Source: Azolla caroliniana (Eukaryota; Polypodiophyta). From it: a DNA stretch of 64,000 bases. The notes under the pieces were generated by a model. That model was not told the origin of the DNA. It did not search any database and saw only the letters and a list, made by a program, of their open reading frames with translations. Both the position numbers and the translations under genes were made by a program. Positions 54,392 through 64,000 of the stretch are shown here, in pieces. Where the stretch lies: the NCBI GenBank assembly GCA_043228905.1, contig JBHGNT010000008.1, forward strand, positions 10,540,001-10,604,000, read 5' to 3'. Each line of letters starts with the position of its first letter. Position 1 is the stretch's first letter.

Positions 54392-56322
54392 CTAGCAAGG
54401 GAGAATCCTTCCTCTTTCTTCGATCTTCAATCAATGTTATTGGTTAAAGAAAATCATGTTCAAACCAAGAGCAAGGCCTTGGAAGGTCAAATGTAGATAC
54501 ACACACTCAGACGGAGGACGAGGATGTGGTCGAGCAAGAAGATTCTAATTCGGCCAAGGACAAGGCAGACGAGGTCCAATCTATGAAAACAATTGCCAAA
54601 ATCAGCAGGAAAATGGAAATAACCGAGGAATATTTGGAAGAAAGGGGTGCTTCCATGCCGGTCCAACCTGGCAAAACAACTCAATCGAATACGTATATTG
54701 CGGTAAAATCGGCCACCATGAAGAAGAGTGTCGAAAGAATAAGTGTGAGTCGGCTTCCACGAGCCAACAACTCACCAATTATGCCACCAACTCCGACTAT
54801 GACGACCATGGCGGAATGTTCGTAATGAGACATAGAGCAAATTCTATGCCGTCCTCTACCTCGACTAGTACTTCCTAATCGGAAGAAATATGGTTTGTCA
54901 ACTCCAGAACTTCAAACCATATGGCGTCCCGTCAAGAATGGTTTCATGACGTACGAGAGCCAGATCGACCCAGCTATGTGGAGACTGGAGATGATAACAC
55001 TCACCCCATTTGGCATATAGGCAATGTCCTATTTGTAAGAAGACGGACAAACCTGTATAAAGAACATCTTGCATGTATCGACCATAACAAAGAATTTGGT
55101 CTCGGTCGGCCAAATTGTGGAGCAAGGCATGTATGTCCGATTTAACCAAGGTAGTTGCTTCATCGAGAAGGAAGGCCAATTCATCGCTCATGGTCGAATG
55201 GAAGACCGAATGTTTACGATTTTTCGGCTTATCTCCGGAAAGAAGGAATTCAGAGAGAGTTTACGTGTTTGACACACACCACAACAAAACAGAGTGACCA
55301 AATGAAAAAATTGGGACATCCTCGAAGAAGCACAGCCCATGTTGAATGAAAAGCACATGCTAAAGTCTTATTGGGCTAAAGCAACACACACAACCGTCTA
55401 TCTAATGAACCGATGTATGACATCCGGCGTGCACAAACTTACTCCTCATGAGAAGTACTATGGAAAGAAGCTGGATCTATCCCATGTAAGGATATTTGGC
55501 TCTATTGCATACATACACATCCCCGACGAAAAGTGGCAAAAGCTAGATCCCTAGTTAGAGAAATGTATCCTTGTAGGATACTCACTGGAGCAAAATGGGT
55601 ACAAATTCTTCAACCAATCTATTCAGAAGGTTCATGTAAGTTGGGACGTCGTCTTTGATGAATCGGCATCATGGTACGAACTTGAACCGACTCCCCCGAA
55701 CAAATCACGATCAATTTTGAAGACAACCCGGAAAACAACGAACAACTAAGGGAAATAGCCGAGGAGGGTCCGATCTCAACCAGATTGAGTGGACTTGAAG
55801 AGCCTCCAAGCGACCGAAGCGCCTCTCGGCCAAGTCTGAACATGGACAAAGGGAATTAAAAAATGCCAGAGTATGAAAACTATTAATTTGATGGTAATGA
55901 ATCGACTCACTCACTCGACGATGAACTTGATGGTTTTGATGTGCCTATCATGAGGACACCTGGTGTGCAGAAAGCCATTGACATAGAAAATGAAAAACTT
56001 TGATGCTCTACCTGTGAGAAGAATCCAGTTAGTTTATTTGGCTAGAACGACTACATGGCATGCCATTATGCCTTTATGATGAAAGTAGCAGCTATTCATG
56101 AATGGGAAAGTTTTATCGAAGCCACTAAAGATCCACGATGGGTCGAAGTGATGAATGAGGAGATGCAAGCTCTCTCTAAGAACGAGACATGGGATATCGT
56201 CCCTGACTCACCTCACAAGAAGGAACTCAGTTGCAGTTGGATATTCAAGGTGAAGTATAATGCCGAAGACCTTGTCAATTGCTGTAAAGCCCAACTTGTA
56301 GCAAAATGCTACGCACAAACGT
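54392..56322 (+). pseudogene. Copia G gag (second half), protease, integrase tail and RT start
   Basis: It resumes gag (LARENPSSFFDLQSMLL), then a knuckle YCGKIGHHEEEC (about 54,695), protease WFVNSRTSNHMASRQEWF (about 54,890; NSR instead of DSG), and an integrase that jumps from its N-terminal side to HTPQQN (about 55,275), losing the zinc and catalytic core. VYLMNRCMTSGVHKLTPHEK (55,400) and HVRIFGSIAYIHIPDEKW follow, then the linker and RT start (MACHYAFMMKVAAIHEWE, 56,055; SCSWIFKVKY; LVAKCYAQT). It is cut at AQT by a solo gypsy LTR. Confidence 0.85.
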
Positions 56323-56840
56323 TGTCATGAAGATTTTCGTCCATAGGCGGAAACCGGGGCGGAATGGGCAAATCGGTGGTGTGCAACATGTGCACGTGTA
56401 TACTAGGAAATGGTGTGTAGAAAGAAGAGGGGAAATTCTATCCCACATTATAAGGTCCCTCCCTCCTTGGGCTATAAAAGGAAGGGAGGGGTCACTTATG
56501 AAGGGGTTGCCTATTTTGAGGGAGAGAGGCATACCACTTAGGTCGAGGGTTTCCTATTCGGTTTTAGGGTTGCGGTTAGGGTTTTCTTCTTGGGTTTTCC
56601 TTTAGGGTTTTTCTCATAGTCGTTTGGTGCGGCCATGGCGGCCACCATTGTAAAGCGTTTATGTTTCCTTAAGCTAACTTGTTGAGCATCTTGCCCCGTC
56701 TATTCTATGTTATTGTCTTATTCTTTCTCACCTCCTCTTGAGCTAAGCTTCCATTTTGTGTCTTATTCTTTCTCCTCTACTCCCTAGTCCAAGGCCCCCG
56801 TGGTCCCGCCCCTTCCACACACACGCGTAACAACGCGACA
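56323..56840 (+). mobile_element. Solo gypsy LTR (518 bp), related to the LTR of B
   Basis: It runs TGTCATGAAG...CGCGACA with the 4-bp duplication ACGT (56319-56322, 56841-56844). The 3' part (CCTAGTCCAAGGCCCCCGTG, then CACGCGTAACAACGCGACA) matches the end of B's LTR. TATA candidate GCTATAAAAG is at 56471-56480. Joining the flanks restores CYAQT-LSID of the copia RT. Confidence 0.9.
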
Positions 56841-56858
56841 ACGTTGTCTATTGATCAG

Positions 56859-59029
56859 TGCCAACGTCTTGAAGGTCGATATCTCTGGCAATGATGCACT
56901 CCCGAACATAGTGGTAGTGTAGTATACCTCTATATGTTTTGTTCAAGCATGAAACACTGGATTTCAAGCTATTTGTATGCTACTTTGATTATCGTAGGAC
57001 ATACGTATCAGTTCATTGAGGTCCTTGAGTAATTGTTTGAGCCAAATTGCCTCACAAGTGGTACTGGGCACGTCCCTGTATTTGGCTTCGGTGTTGGATA
57101 ATGCAATTGTGGGTTGCATCTTTCTACTCCAAGAAATTGCTCCACTTCCGAGCGAGAAGATGAAGTCGGATGTTGACCATCGATCGGATACACTTCCGGC
57201 CCAATCGGCATCAGTGTATCCTTCCCATTGAATAGCCGCTCCTTTGTAGAAGATGCCCTGATCCATGGTTCCACTAACATATCTTAGTACCTGCTTAGCA
57301 CAATTCAAATGCGTGTCACATGGTGTTTGCATGAATTTGCTAAGGAGACTGACTAAATAGCTAAGATCTGGTCAGGTGATAGTTAGGTAGGTGAGATTCC
57401 TAATGATTTGCCGATATTGAGTTGGCTCACATGGTGTGCAGGAGTTCACATGCAACTTCAAGTTATAATCGAGGGGAGTCGAAATTGGCTTATGGTCTGT
57501 CATACCGAACTTGAACAGAAGATTCAAGTTGTAGTGGCGTTAGGAGAGCATGATACCGTTGCCAGTTCAGATGACCTCGATTCCCAAGAAGTAATGAAGT
57601 TGGTTCATGTCTTCCATCTCGAACTTCCCAGGGAGGAGCATCTTGACTTTGTTGATGTCGGCTAGGTGTTCACCACCAATCACTAAGTCGTCCACATATA
57701 TAATGAAGAAGATCAGGCCACTGGAGTTGCTTCGAATAAACAACGAATTGTCAGACTTAGACATTTGAAAGTAGATTCGGTGCAGAGATTGCGTTATCTT
57801 TAAATGCCAAGCCCATGGCGCTTAGGTGAGGCCATAGAGGGGCTTCTTGAGTTAACATACGTCATTGAGATGTGATTTCGACTTGTAGCCAGGTGGTTGT
57901 ACCATGTACACCTCCTCCTCTAGCTCGCCTTGGAGGAACACATTTTTCATGTCCATTTGGTGGAGGTGCCACCCTTTTGCCGCTGCGAGTGCTAGGACCA
58001 TCCGAATGATGGTCATCTTTGCCACCGGGGCAAAGGTTTCTTCGTAGTCTATGCCGTGGGTTTGACCATAACCCTTACCAACAAGCCGAGCTTTGTATCA
58101 GTTGATGGAGCCATCGACATTGTGCTTGATCTTGTATATTCGTCGACAATTGATTTCCTTCCTGTGCGGTGGAGAGGCTTAGTGCAAGACCCCAAGTCTC
58201 TTGTCAACTAACACTTGCATCTCTTGGTCCATGGCTTCCACCCATCGAGGGGCACGAGCCACTTCCGTAAAGCTTTTGGGCTCTTGTTTGGATGCTACCT
58301 TCATCATGAAAGCAGAGTGATGTGCCATATACTCATTGTAGCCGAATCGAGTTACTAGAGTCTTCTCTCTAGATGGGCGTCAGAGTCTTCTTTACGCCGA
58401 GGGTCGACATAATGGGCAGTCCTAGCAAGTGAGCCGACTCATCCGAATCACTTTCATTGGATGGTCGACTTCGTATTTGGGCATCTTACCTTTACCTTGG
58501 TCCGACCTGGTTGATGGTTGCGTTGTGCTTCGGTCGCTTGGCTACTCTAATGGTTTGCTCATCATGGTTGAGTTTGGACTAGTAGGTATAGGTCTTGGCC
58601 TAATGTCATCATCTAAGATGATGACCGACTCTTCCTCAGTCGGGCCGGATGGAGTTGAATCAGATTCATACCATGATGCCGATTCGTCGAAGATAACATC
58701 CTGACTTAGGCAAACCAAACAATTAGAAGGGTTGAAGTACTTGTATCCATTTTGTTCAGACAAATATCCCATGAGAACGCATTAATCCAACTTCGGGCTA
58801 AGCTTCTGTCGTTTTTTGTATAAGATGTGAACATACGCAATGCTTTCGAACACTCTTAGATGTGACACAATCGACTTCTTTCCAACATACACCTCGTGTG
58901 GAGTTAGTTCCTGTGCCCCACTAGTTGTGGTGTGTCTCTGTCCAAGGGTGCACATATGCAAGGCACCCGAACACATTCAGATGCCGGTAAGACACGTCTT
59001 TACTGGTCCATACTCTCTGTTTATCACAT
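56859..59029 (-). pseudogene. Copia I: integrase tail, RT and RNase H (3' part only)
   Basis: Read leftwards from the edge of gypsy C: integrase tail (ELTPHEVYVGKKSIVSHLRV, about 58,900; YLSEQNGYKYFNPS); linker; RT start (58,300-57,900, with [19 protein letters not shown]-like sequence); MSKSDNSLFIRSNSSG and catalytic YVDD (about 57,690); LHYFLGIEVI; RNase H (QVLRYVSGTMDQGIFYKG, GYTDADWAGSVSDRWST, LSNTEAKYRDV); end YHYVRECIIARDIDLQDVGT (about 56,870). It stops abruptly in TDQ, where plus-strand copia G begins. The family is close to G. Confidence 0.87.
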
Positions 59030-59033
59030 ACGT

Positions 59034-59915
59034 TGTCGTGCCTTTCGGCTGCGGATCGTTGCGTGAGTCGGGTGGGAACCACAGAGGTCTTGGACTAGGA
59101 GAAAGAAGTTCGTGAGATAGAGATTAATTAAGAGTAAATAGCAAAGAGAAAGACAAGAAACTCGTGAATCACACGAGTATACTATATTAATTGGTACTTA
59201 GGGTGTTAAGAGAGAAGTAGATGTATAAATCGTGAATCCCACGAATAATTTTTGTATTGATTAATACTTAATCCAAATAATCAACAACCCTTTACATATT
59301 TCTCTCCTCCTTATATAAGGAAAGAAGAGCTAAGCATGGCTTCATGCTTTTTTTTTTTTTACAAAAAAGTGTTCATGTCTACTAAATGTGCATGTGATGC
59401 TTTTTTATTTCCTAAGTATAGGGCTCATGCACGCTAGATGTGCCTGAGTTATTTTTAGTGTCTCGTGTATTTTCTTTTTCATATATTAAAGAAATACACG
59501 ATTTACCTTTTAATAAAGGTATGCATAAATAAAGGTCTTATACATATTAAATCTATATTTAAAACACTTAAGATAATTTAATGTAATGGTAAGGTTGGGG
59601 TTTGTCAACGTGGAGGTGCAGAGTTTGAATCACGCCCTGCGCAGTAGTAAATATTTCCTTTCTTTTTACATTTATGTCTCTTTATCCGGCTCTTCCTTGC
59701 CGGTATGCCGTTTTCTTCCTTGCCGGTATGCCGTTTTCCTCCTTGCCGGTATGCCGTTTTTCCTCCTTGCCGGTATGCCGTTTTTCCTCCTTGCCGGTAT
59801 GCCGTTTTCTTCCTTGCCGGTTGCCGTTTTCTTCCGGTTCTCACCGAGCACTCCATTCTCTATCCGGAGGGACAAAAATATAATTTCCACATAGTGTGCA
59901 ACCTACACTACGACA
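59034..59915 (-). repeat. 3' LTR of gypsy C (882 bp) with minisatellite
   Basis: It has the same ends as the LTRs of A but is 121 bp longer. The extra length is a run of six 22- to 24-bp units (CCTTGCCGGTATGCCGTTTT type) at about 59,692-59,838, of which A has a single copy. The polypurine tract of C abuts at 59,916. Confidence 0.93.
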
Positions 59916-62900
59916 CTCGCCCCCTCCAAACCCGCACATCCTCCGGTATGTGCCGAAGTTCTTGATTCTTCGTATCCGTCTTCATCCAAAGCTTCCTCCG
60001 ATTCTCCCCTTATGTCGACTATGAGTTGTAATCCACTTTCTTCGCTTCCCGCATCATTGTGGTCTTCGTCCGATTGCTCCTCGTTGTCGGCCTCGACTTG
60101 GATCACATAAGGTTTGTCGTCGGTCCGCTTCTTAAAAATCTTCACCCGCTTCCCGGCTATAGGCACTCGTAGTATTGTTCCATCCAACTCGGACAGTCGG
60201 TACGTCCCGTTGTCGAAGACCTTCCGAACCTCGTACGGCCCGAACCACCTTTTCGCGAATTTCCGCATCGTTGTATGTTGATGGTCCAAGCTACTATCAT
60301 ATACGATCACCCAATCTCCTTCTTCAATCCTCCTCGGTCGTAGTCGGTGCTTTGTGTCGAACCGGCTTCAAGGGATCGTGCTTCTTGTTCCGGAATCGTG
60401 CTTCTTGTTGTCGGCGTGACGCTTCCGCTACATCTTTCGGTCTTCCCTCCAGTTGTCGTATCCGGACCGCTAGTAGTTCTTCCCGGCTCATCTCTTCCTT
60501 CCACGGTAGTATTGTCCATGTTGCGATTGCGGTTTCCGTTGGCATTACCGGTGCTTGTCCGGTCATGAGTTCTGCCGGCATGTAACCGGTCACGGAGCTA
60601 TGCGTCGTCCGATCCGCCCATAGTGCATACGGAAGCATTTGTGGCCAATCCTTCACCCTTCCGTCGCATGCCTTCGCAAGTGCTTTCACGATCGGACTAT
60701 GTCCTCGTTCGATCTTCCCGTTGGCCTCCGGATTGTAGGCCGTTGTCAACGTTAACCGAACTCCATGTTTGGCGAAGAATCCCCTAGCTTTGTCCGAGTC
60801 GAGTTCTCCCCGGTCCGCAATCACTTGTCCTACGCAGCCATACCTACAAAACACTTCTTCCAAAAGAAATTGGCACACCGCGGCACACGTTTTCCTCCGA
60901 AGCGCTCGACCTTCAACTTGGTTTGTGAGATCTTCTCGAGCTAACACCAAGTATTTCTTTTGTCCAATCCCGGTCGGCATAGCTACAATGTCGACCATCC
61001 ACTTGAAGTTGATTGTCGGTGAGAATGTCGGATGCAGCTCATCTCGGTGTCGGACCCCGGAGTAGACTTGACATTTCTCGCAGCTTTCTGTGAACTCCGC
61101 GACATCTTTATACATGTTCTTCCACCAATATCTTTGCTTGATTTTCACAAAAGTTGCCCATGTTCCTCGATGTCCAGCCCAATCGGATTCGTGGAACTCG
61201 GACATTATCCGGTTTCGTTGCTCTTTCGTCCCGACTACTCGAAGTGGTATCCCATCCGGTCTTTTCGGCGTCCTCCATATTAAACTGTTTTCCAAGAAGA
61301 ACTTTTGGACTTGCCTCTTCTTCCTTCGGATCTCGGCTCTCCTTTCTTTATCATTGGTTGAATCCTCGACCTCTTGTAGCATCTTCCCGATCATCAAGGT
61401 TTCCCCCTCGTATTCTTCTTCCCGGAATTCTCGGATCACGTTCACTCGGCATATGTGTTCTGACGTGAAGTAGTCTTCGGAAACTTCTTCATTATCTGAT
61501 TCGGTTATGTCGTCTTCAAACCGCGCCCTCGATAACATGTCCGCTACCGCGTTGTCCTTCCCTGAGATGTGTCGAACCTCCGGATTAAGTGACTTGACAT
61601 ATGCAATCCACCTTAGCATAGCCACATCCGGTATTGTACAACACCGCATCATCCCGAGTATCGGAAGACAATCCGTCTCGATCACCACTTCAGCTCCGAT
61701 CAAATAATCCCGATCCGTTTTTATCGCCGACACGACTCCCCACAATTCTCTTTTGACTTGTGCATATCCGCGTTGCCTTTCGTTGAGGACCTTTGCTCCA
61801 AATCGGATCGGATACCGCGAACCATCCGAGTCGGCTTGATTGATGACCCACCCGATACCGGTTGGACTTGTATCAACCGTTACTATGATTGGCCGCTCGT
61901 AGCTTGGCTTCTTAAGTGATTCCGCCCTCCATAGTGTCTTCTTGAGCTTCCTCATGGCTTTAGTGTGTTCCGGTTTCCACTCGAATTTCTTACCTTTCCG
62001 CAACAAGTGATAGAGCGGGTCCGCTATATGTGCATAGTGCGGAATCCATATGTGATAGAATGCACACGCACCCAGAAACCTTCGGACTTCCGATGTTGAC
62101 TCACATACTTCCTTCATAGCTTGAATCGCATCGATCTTTGTTGGCGACGGTCTTCGGCCGTAGGGTCCACATAGATGTCCGACCACCAATATTTCTTCTT
62201 GCCCGAATGCCGATTTCTCCCCGGAAAGTGTTAGGTGCACATCTTCTAGCTTTCGCAACACTTTCTCGCAATCATGAATATGGTCGACCACGAACTTTCG
62301 GCATCCCCGATCATCCATAGTCTCATCTTTTTCTTCCACCGCGCATCCTTTCATCGGAATGTCATCTAGAAACGGCATCGTTATCTCCGGGATGCAATCT
62401 CGAAGCACCTTGTTCATCGCGTTCATCATATGTGCAACCGAGTTTGTCGCTCCTTGTGGTAGTGTGCACATTCGAACTAGTCCTATCGGTGTCCGCATGG
62501 TAGTGATGTCTCGGCTCTCCACGGCTAGTTGGAATTGGTCATACCCCGAGTATAGGTCCCCGATGGAGTATATCGCACGTCCGGCAAAAGCTTCCGCGAA
62601 TTCATCTACTTTCGGACCGACTCCCGAGTTCCGGATCGTGACCTTGTTCACCGGTTGCAAGTCTTGGATGAATCGGAGTGACCCATTCTTCTTCGGAACC
62701 GTAAACCATCGATTTGAGTACGGAGCACTTGATGGCTCTAGAATCCCCATCGCCACCTTCTCCTTGAGCAAGTCGATGACTTTCGGAATATGCGCCCGTG
62801 GCACCGGAATCGGCTTCAGGTTCCACGGTACATGATCAATTGTGAAAATCACCATCGGCTCCACTATCTTTGGATCAATGCATCCGATCTCCCTCGATGT

Positions 62901-63527
62901 GAACGCGAATGCTTTGCCGTGTTGCTCCAACATCTCTCGAAACCGTTTTTCTTCTTCTTGTAAGAGGAACCCACCTCCACCGATCCGAAGTTTCTTCCGG
63001 GTCTCATCTGTGAAGGCATGTCCGATATCCACGGACTTCCGAAGTGTCGGATCTCCCGAGACTTCTTTCTTCTTTTGTTCGCTATCGGCGGGTAGTGGTC
63101 CCGCGGCCGGTTTCACCTTCTTCTCCACGGTCTTGTATTTCGTACTTACCATTGCTTCTTCTTTGCGGAGCGCATCCGGCCCCATTTTCGCAACGATCTC
63201 ATACATCTCGACCGATTCCACCGGGACTACCCGGTTCCCTTGGCTTTTATCTTCCGCAAGCTCTTCAAGCCGTTGTAGTGTATTCCCATAGAACACTTCC
63301 TCGATCACTCCCACGATTTCTTCGTCTTCTTTTATTATTGATGCCGACCGTAACTTATCCTCCACTTGTCGGTATTGTTTCTTCATTCCTCCGGTTACGG
63401 CCGTGTACGTAGATGCCCCATCCGGGCCGATTCGTACTTGTTTTGCTCCGAGAGTTTTCTTCCTGTGTGGGGTATCAGGGCTTCTCGGACTATCACTTCC
63501 CCACTCCGCAACAGTCCGCTTTAAAAA
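59903..63527 (-). pseudogene. pol of gypsy C (RT, RNase H, integrase); one frameshift
   Basis: The frame is open from the frameshift site (63,527) to about 60,324, then continues in another frame to 59,903. Reverse transcriptase FLDD (about 62,365), RNase H VTVDTSPTGIGW (about 61,875), integrase zinc finger (HESDWAGH, CEKC) and the D, D, E triad (WMVDIV, IADRGE, GKIERGH) are all intact. A 16-bp insertion near 60,380 breaks the frame after ARFRNKKHD. The C-terminal piece (KFAKRWFGPYEV, acidic tail) remains open. An internal ATG is at 63,386. Confidence 0.92.
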
Positions 63528-63530
63528 TCC
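63487..63530 (-). promoter_or_regulatory. -1 programmed frameshift signal of gypsy C
   Basis: On the minus strand, slippery GGATTTT (63524-63530) is followed by TAA (63521-63523), a 6-nt spacer counting the stop, arm GGACTGT (63511-63517), 17 interior bases and arm ATAGTCC (63487-63493), with one G-U pair. The layout is identical to A and B. Confidence 0.82.
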
Positions 63531-64000
63531 ATTCTCACTTGGGACAAGAGTTCCCTCTTGTTCCTTTCGTGATTTGCCGGCACCGTTAGGAATTGGACGG
63601 ATTTCCCTCCGTTTTGGCTCCGAATTCGCGCAAAAGCCGCACCACTATCGAGCACCTTCGTCTCCATCCGTGAAGCCGTGATAAAGGGTTGGCCGAGGAT
63701 GACAGAATGTGAAACCTCATCCTGCACAAAGAAATTTTGGTCAATTTCGACATCCCCGATCTTTACCGTCACATCCGGACAAGCCGCAAATAGGTCTTCT
63801 GTCGTTTTCGTGGCTGCCCGAATCTTCCATCCATGGTTGGTGTTTATAGGCCACTTCCCCTTTCGGTAGAACTCCTTGGACATCAAGTTGATCTCCGATC
63901 CGTGATCAATCAATGCTAGCACGGGTTCTTTGATGTTGCCGATTCGGACCGGAGTCTCCGTAGTCGCACGTGCCCAGTGTGGCCTTGTATAGTGGGAGTT
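63521..64000 (-). CDS. gag-protease of gypsy C, C-terminal part only
   Basis: The frame is open from the window edge to TAA (63521-63523). It encodes the retropepsin domain with LALIDHGSEINLM (about 63,915-63,880) and HSVILGQPF, matching element A. The rest lies to the right of the window. Confidence 0.9.
   Translation of the reverse strand, partial: NSHYTRPHWARATTETPVRIGNIKEPVLALIDHGSEINLMSKEFYRKGKWPINTNHGWKIRAATKTTEDLFAACPDVTVKIGDVEIDQNFFVQDEVSHSVILGQPFITASRMETKVLDSGAAFARIRSQNGGKSVQFLTVPANHERNKRELLSQVRMDF

Larger units (their letters stand above)
42117..56858 (+). mobile_element. Ty1/copia retrotransposon G, split three times, 3' end missing
   Basis: Its LTR begins TGTTGAGAATCAAGCTCAACC at 42117 and ends at 47844 (with copia F inside). 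Primer site and gag follow. Gypsy H splits gag at a CTAGC duplication, and a solo gypsy LTR splits the RT at ACGT. The RT frame ends a few codons later (near SIDQ, 56,858), where minus-strand copia I sequence takes over. The second half of pol and the 3' LTR are missing. Confidence 0.85.
59034..64000 (-). mobile_element. Ty3/gypsy retrotransposon C, close relative of A, truncated by window end
   Basis: It is inserted in the integrase of copia I with ACGT at its left border (59030-59033). The 3' LTR, complete pol and the 3' part of gag-pro are in the window. Protein identity to A is very high (most RT and integrase blocks identical). It carries a 16-bp insertion near 60,373-60,388 that shifts the frame in the integrase C-terminal part and lacks the TGA found in A. 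Confidence 0.94.

Noticed and set aside
59605-59890. Repetitive protein ORFs (RQGGKTAY-type and FSSLPVCR-type repeats) in the LTR of C
   Set aside because: They are translations of the 22- to 24-bp LTR minisatellite, open on several frames, with no counterpart in element A.

Overview
This is nuclear DNA of a land plant with a repeat-rich genome. The evidence is a spliced gene with GT-AG introns, plant-type Ty1/copia and Ty3/gypsy retrotransposons, LINE remnants and a hAT-like MITE. The long introns, the nested insertions and a gypsy element with a Sushi/Tcn1-like gag lean towards a large-genome, possibly seedless plant, but the species cannot be named from this window. I see no bacterial gene, rRNA, intact tRNA gene or CRISPR array.

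One host gene is visible: an ATP10-type mitochondrial ATP synthase assembly factor on the + strand. Seven exons lie between 30,938 and 36,815, with a poly(A) signal at 36,845. Intron 1 holds tandemly duplicated LINE debris. Intron 6 holds a 212-bp tandem duplication that carries retroelement primer-site sequence.

Left part (1-30,712). Old gypsy element B fills 1-6,595, with its 5' LTR cut by the window edge. Next come about 5 kb of non-coding DNA with LTR remnants and inverted repeats (6.6-11.8 kb). Then a three-level nest follows: copia D (+, 11,775-30,712, target-site duplication ATCAT) contains copia E (-, 14,779-28,662, ATCCG). E in turn contains young gypsy A (+, 15,692-22,880, CCGC) and a solo gypsy LTR (23,049-23,936, ACGT). 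D ends 220 bp upstream of the ATP10 start codon.

Right part (36.8-64 kb). Tandem duplications and a hAT-like MITE (38,545-39,222) are followed by a broken LINE (ORF1 and endonuclease, to about 41.8 kb). Copia G (from 42,117) carries copia F inside its 5' LTR (42,368-47,639), chromodomain gypsy H inside its gag (-, 48,505-54,391) and a solo gypsy LTR inside its RT (56,323-56,840). G then joins the tail of an oppositely oriented copia, I. Gypsy C, a close relative of A, is inserted in I and runs off the right edge.

Most notable: (i) gypsy elements A, B and C share a -1 ribosomal frameshift signal between gag-pro and pol. It is a GAT-TTT-stop slippery site, then a 6-nt spacer, then a 7-bp stem with a 17-nt interior, kept identical in geometry in diverged copies. 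(ii) LTRs of this superfamily (TGTCG/TGTCA...CGACA) are flanked by the 4-bp target ACGT in four of five insertions. (iii) Copia D and E share an extra acidic post-pol module bracketed by two polypurine-tract copies.
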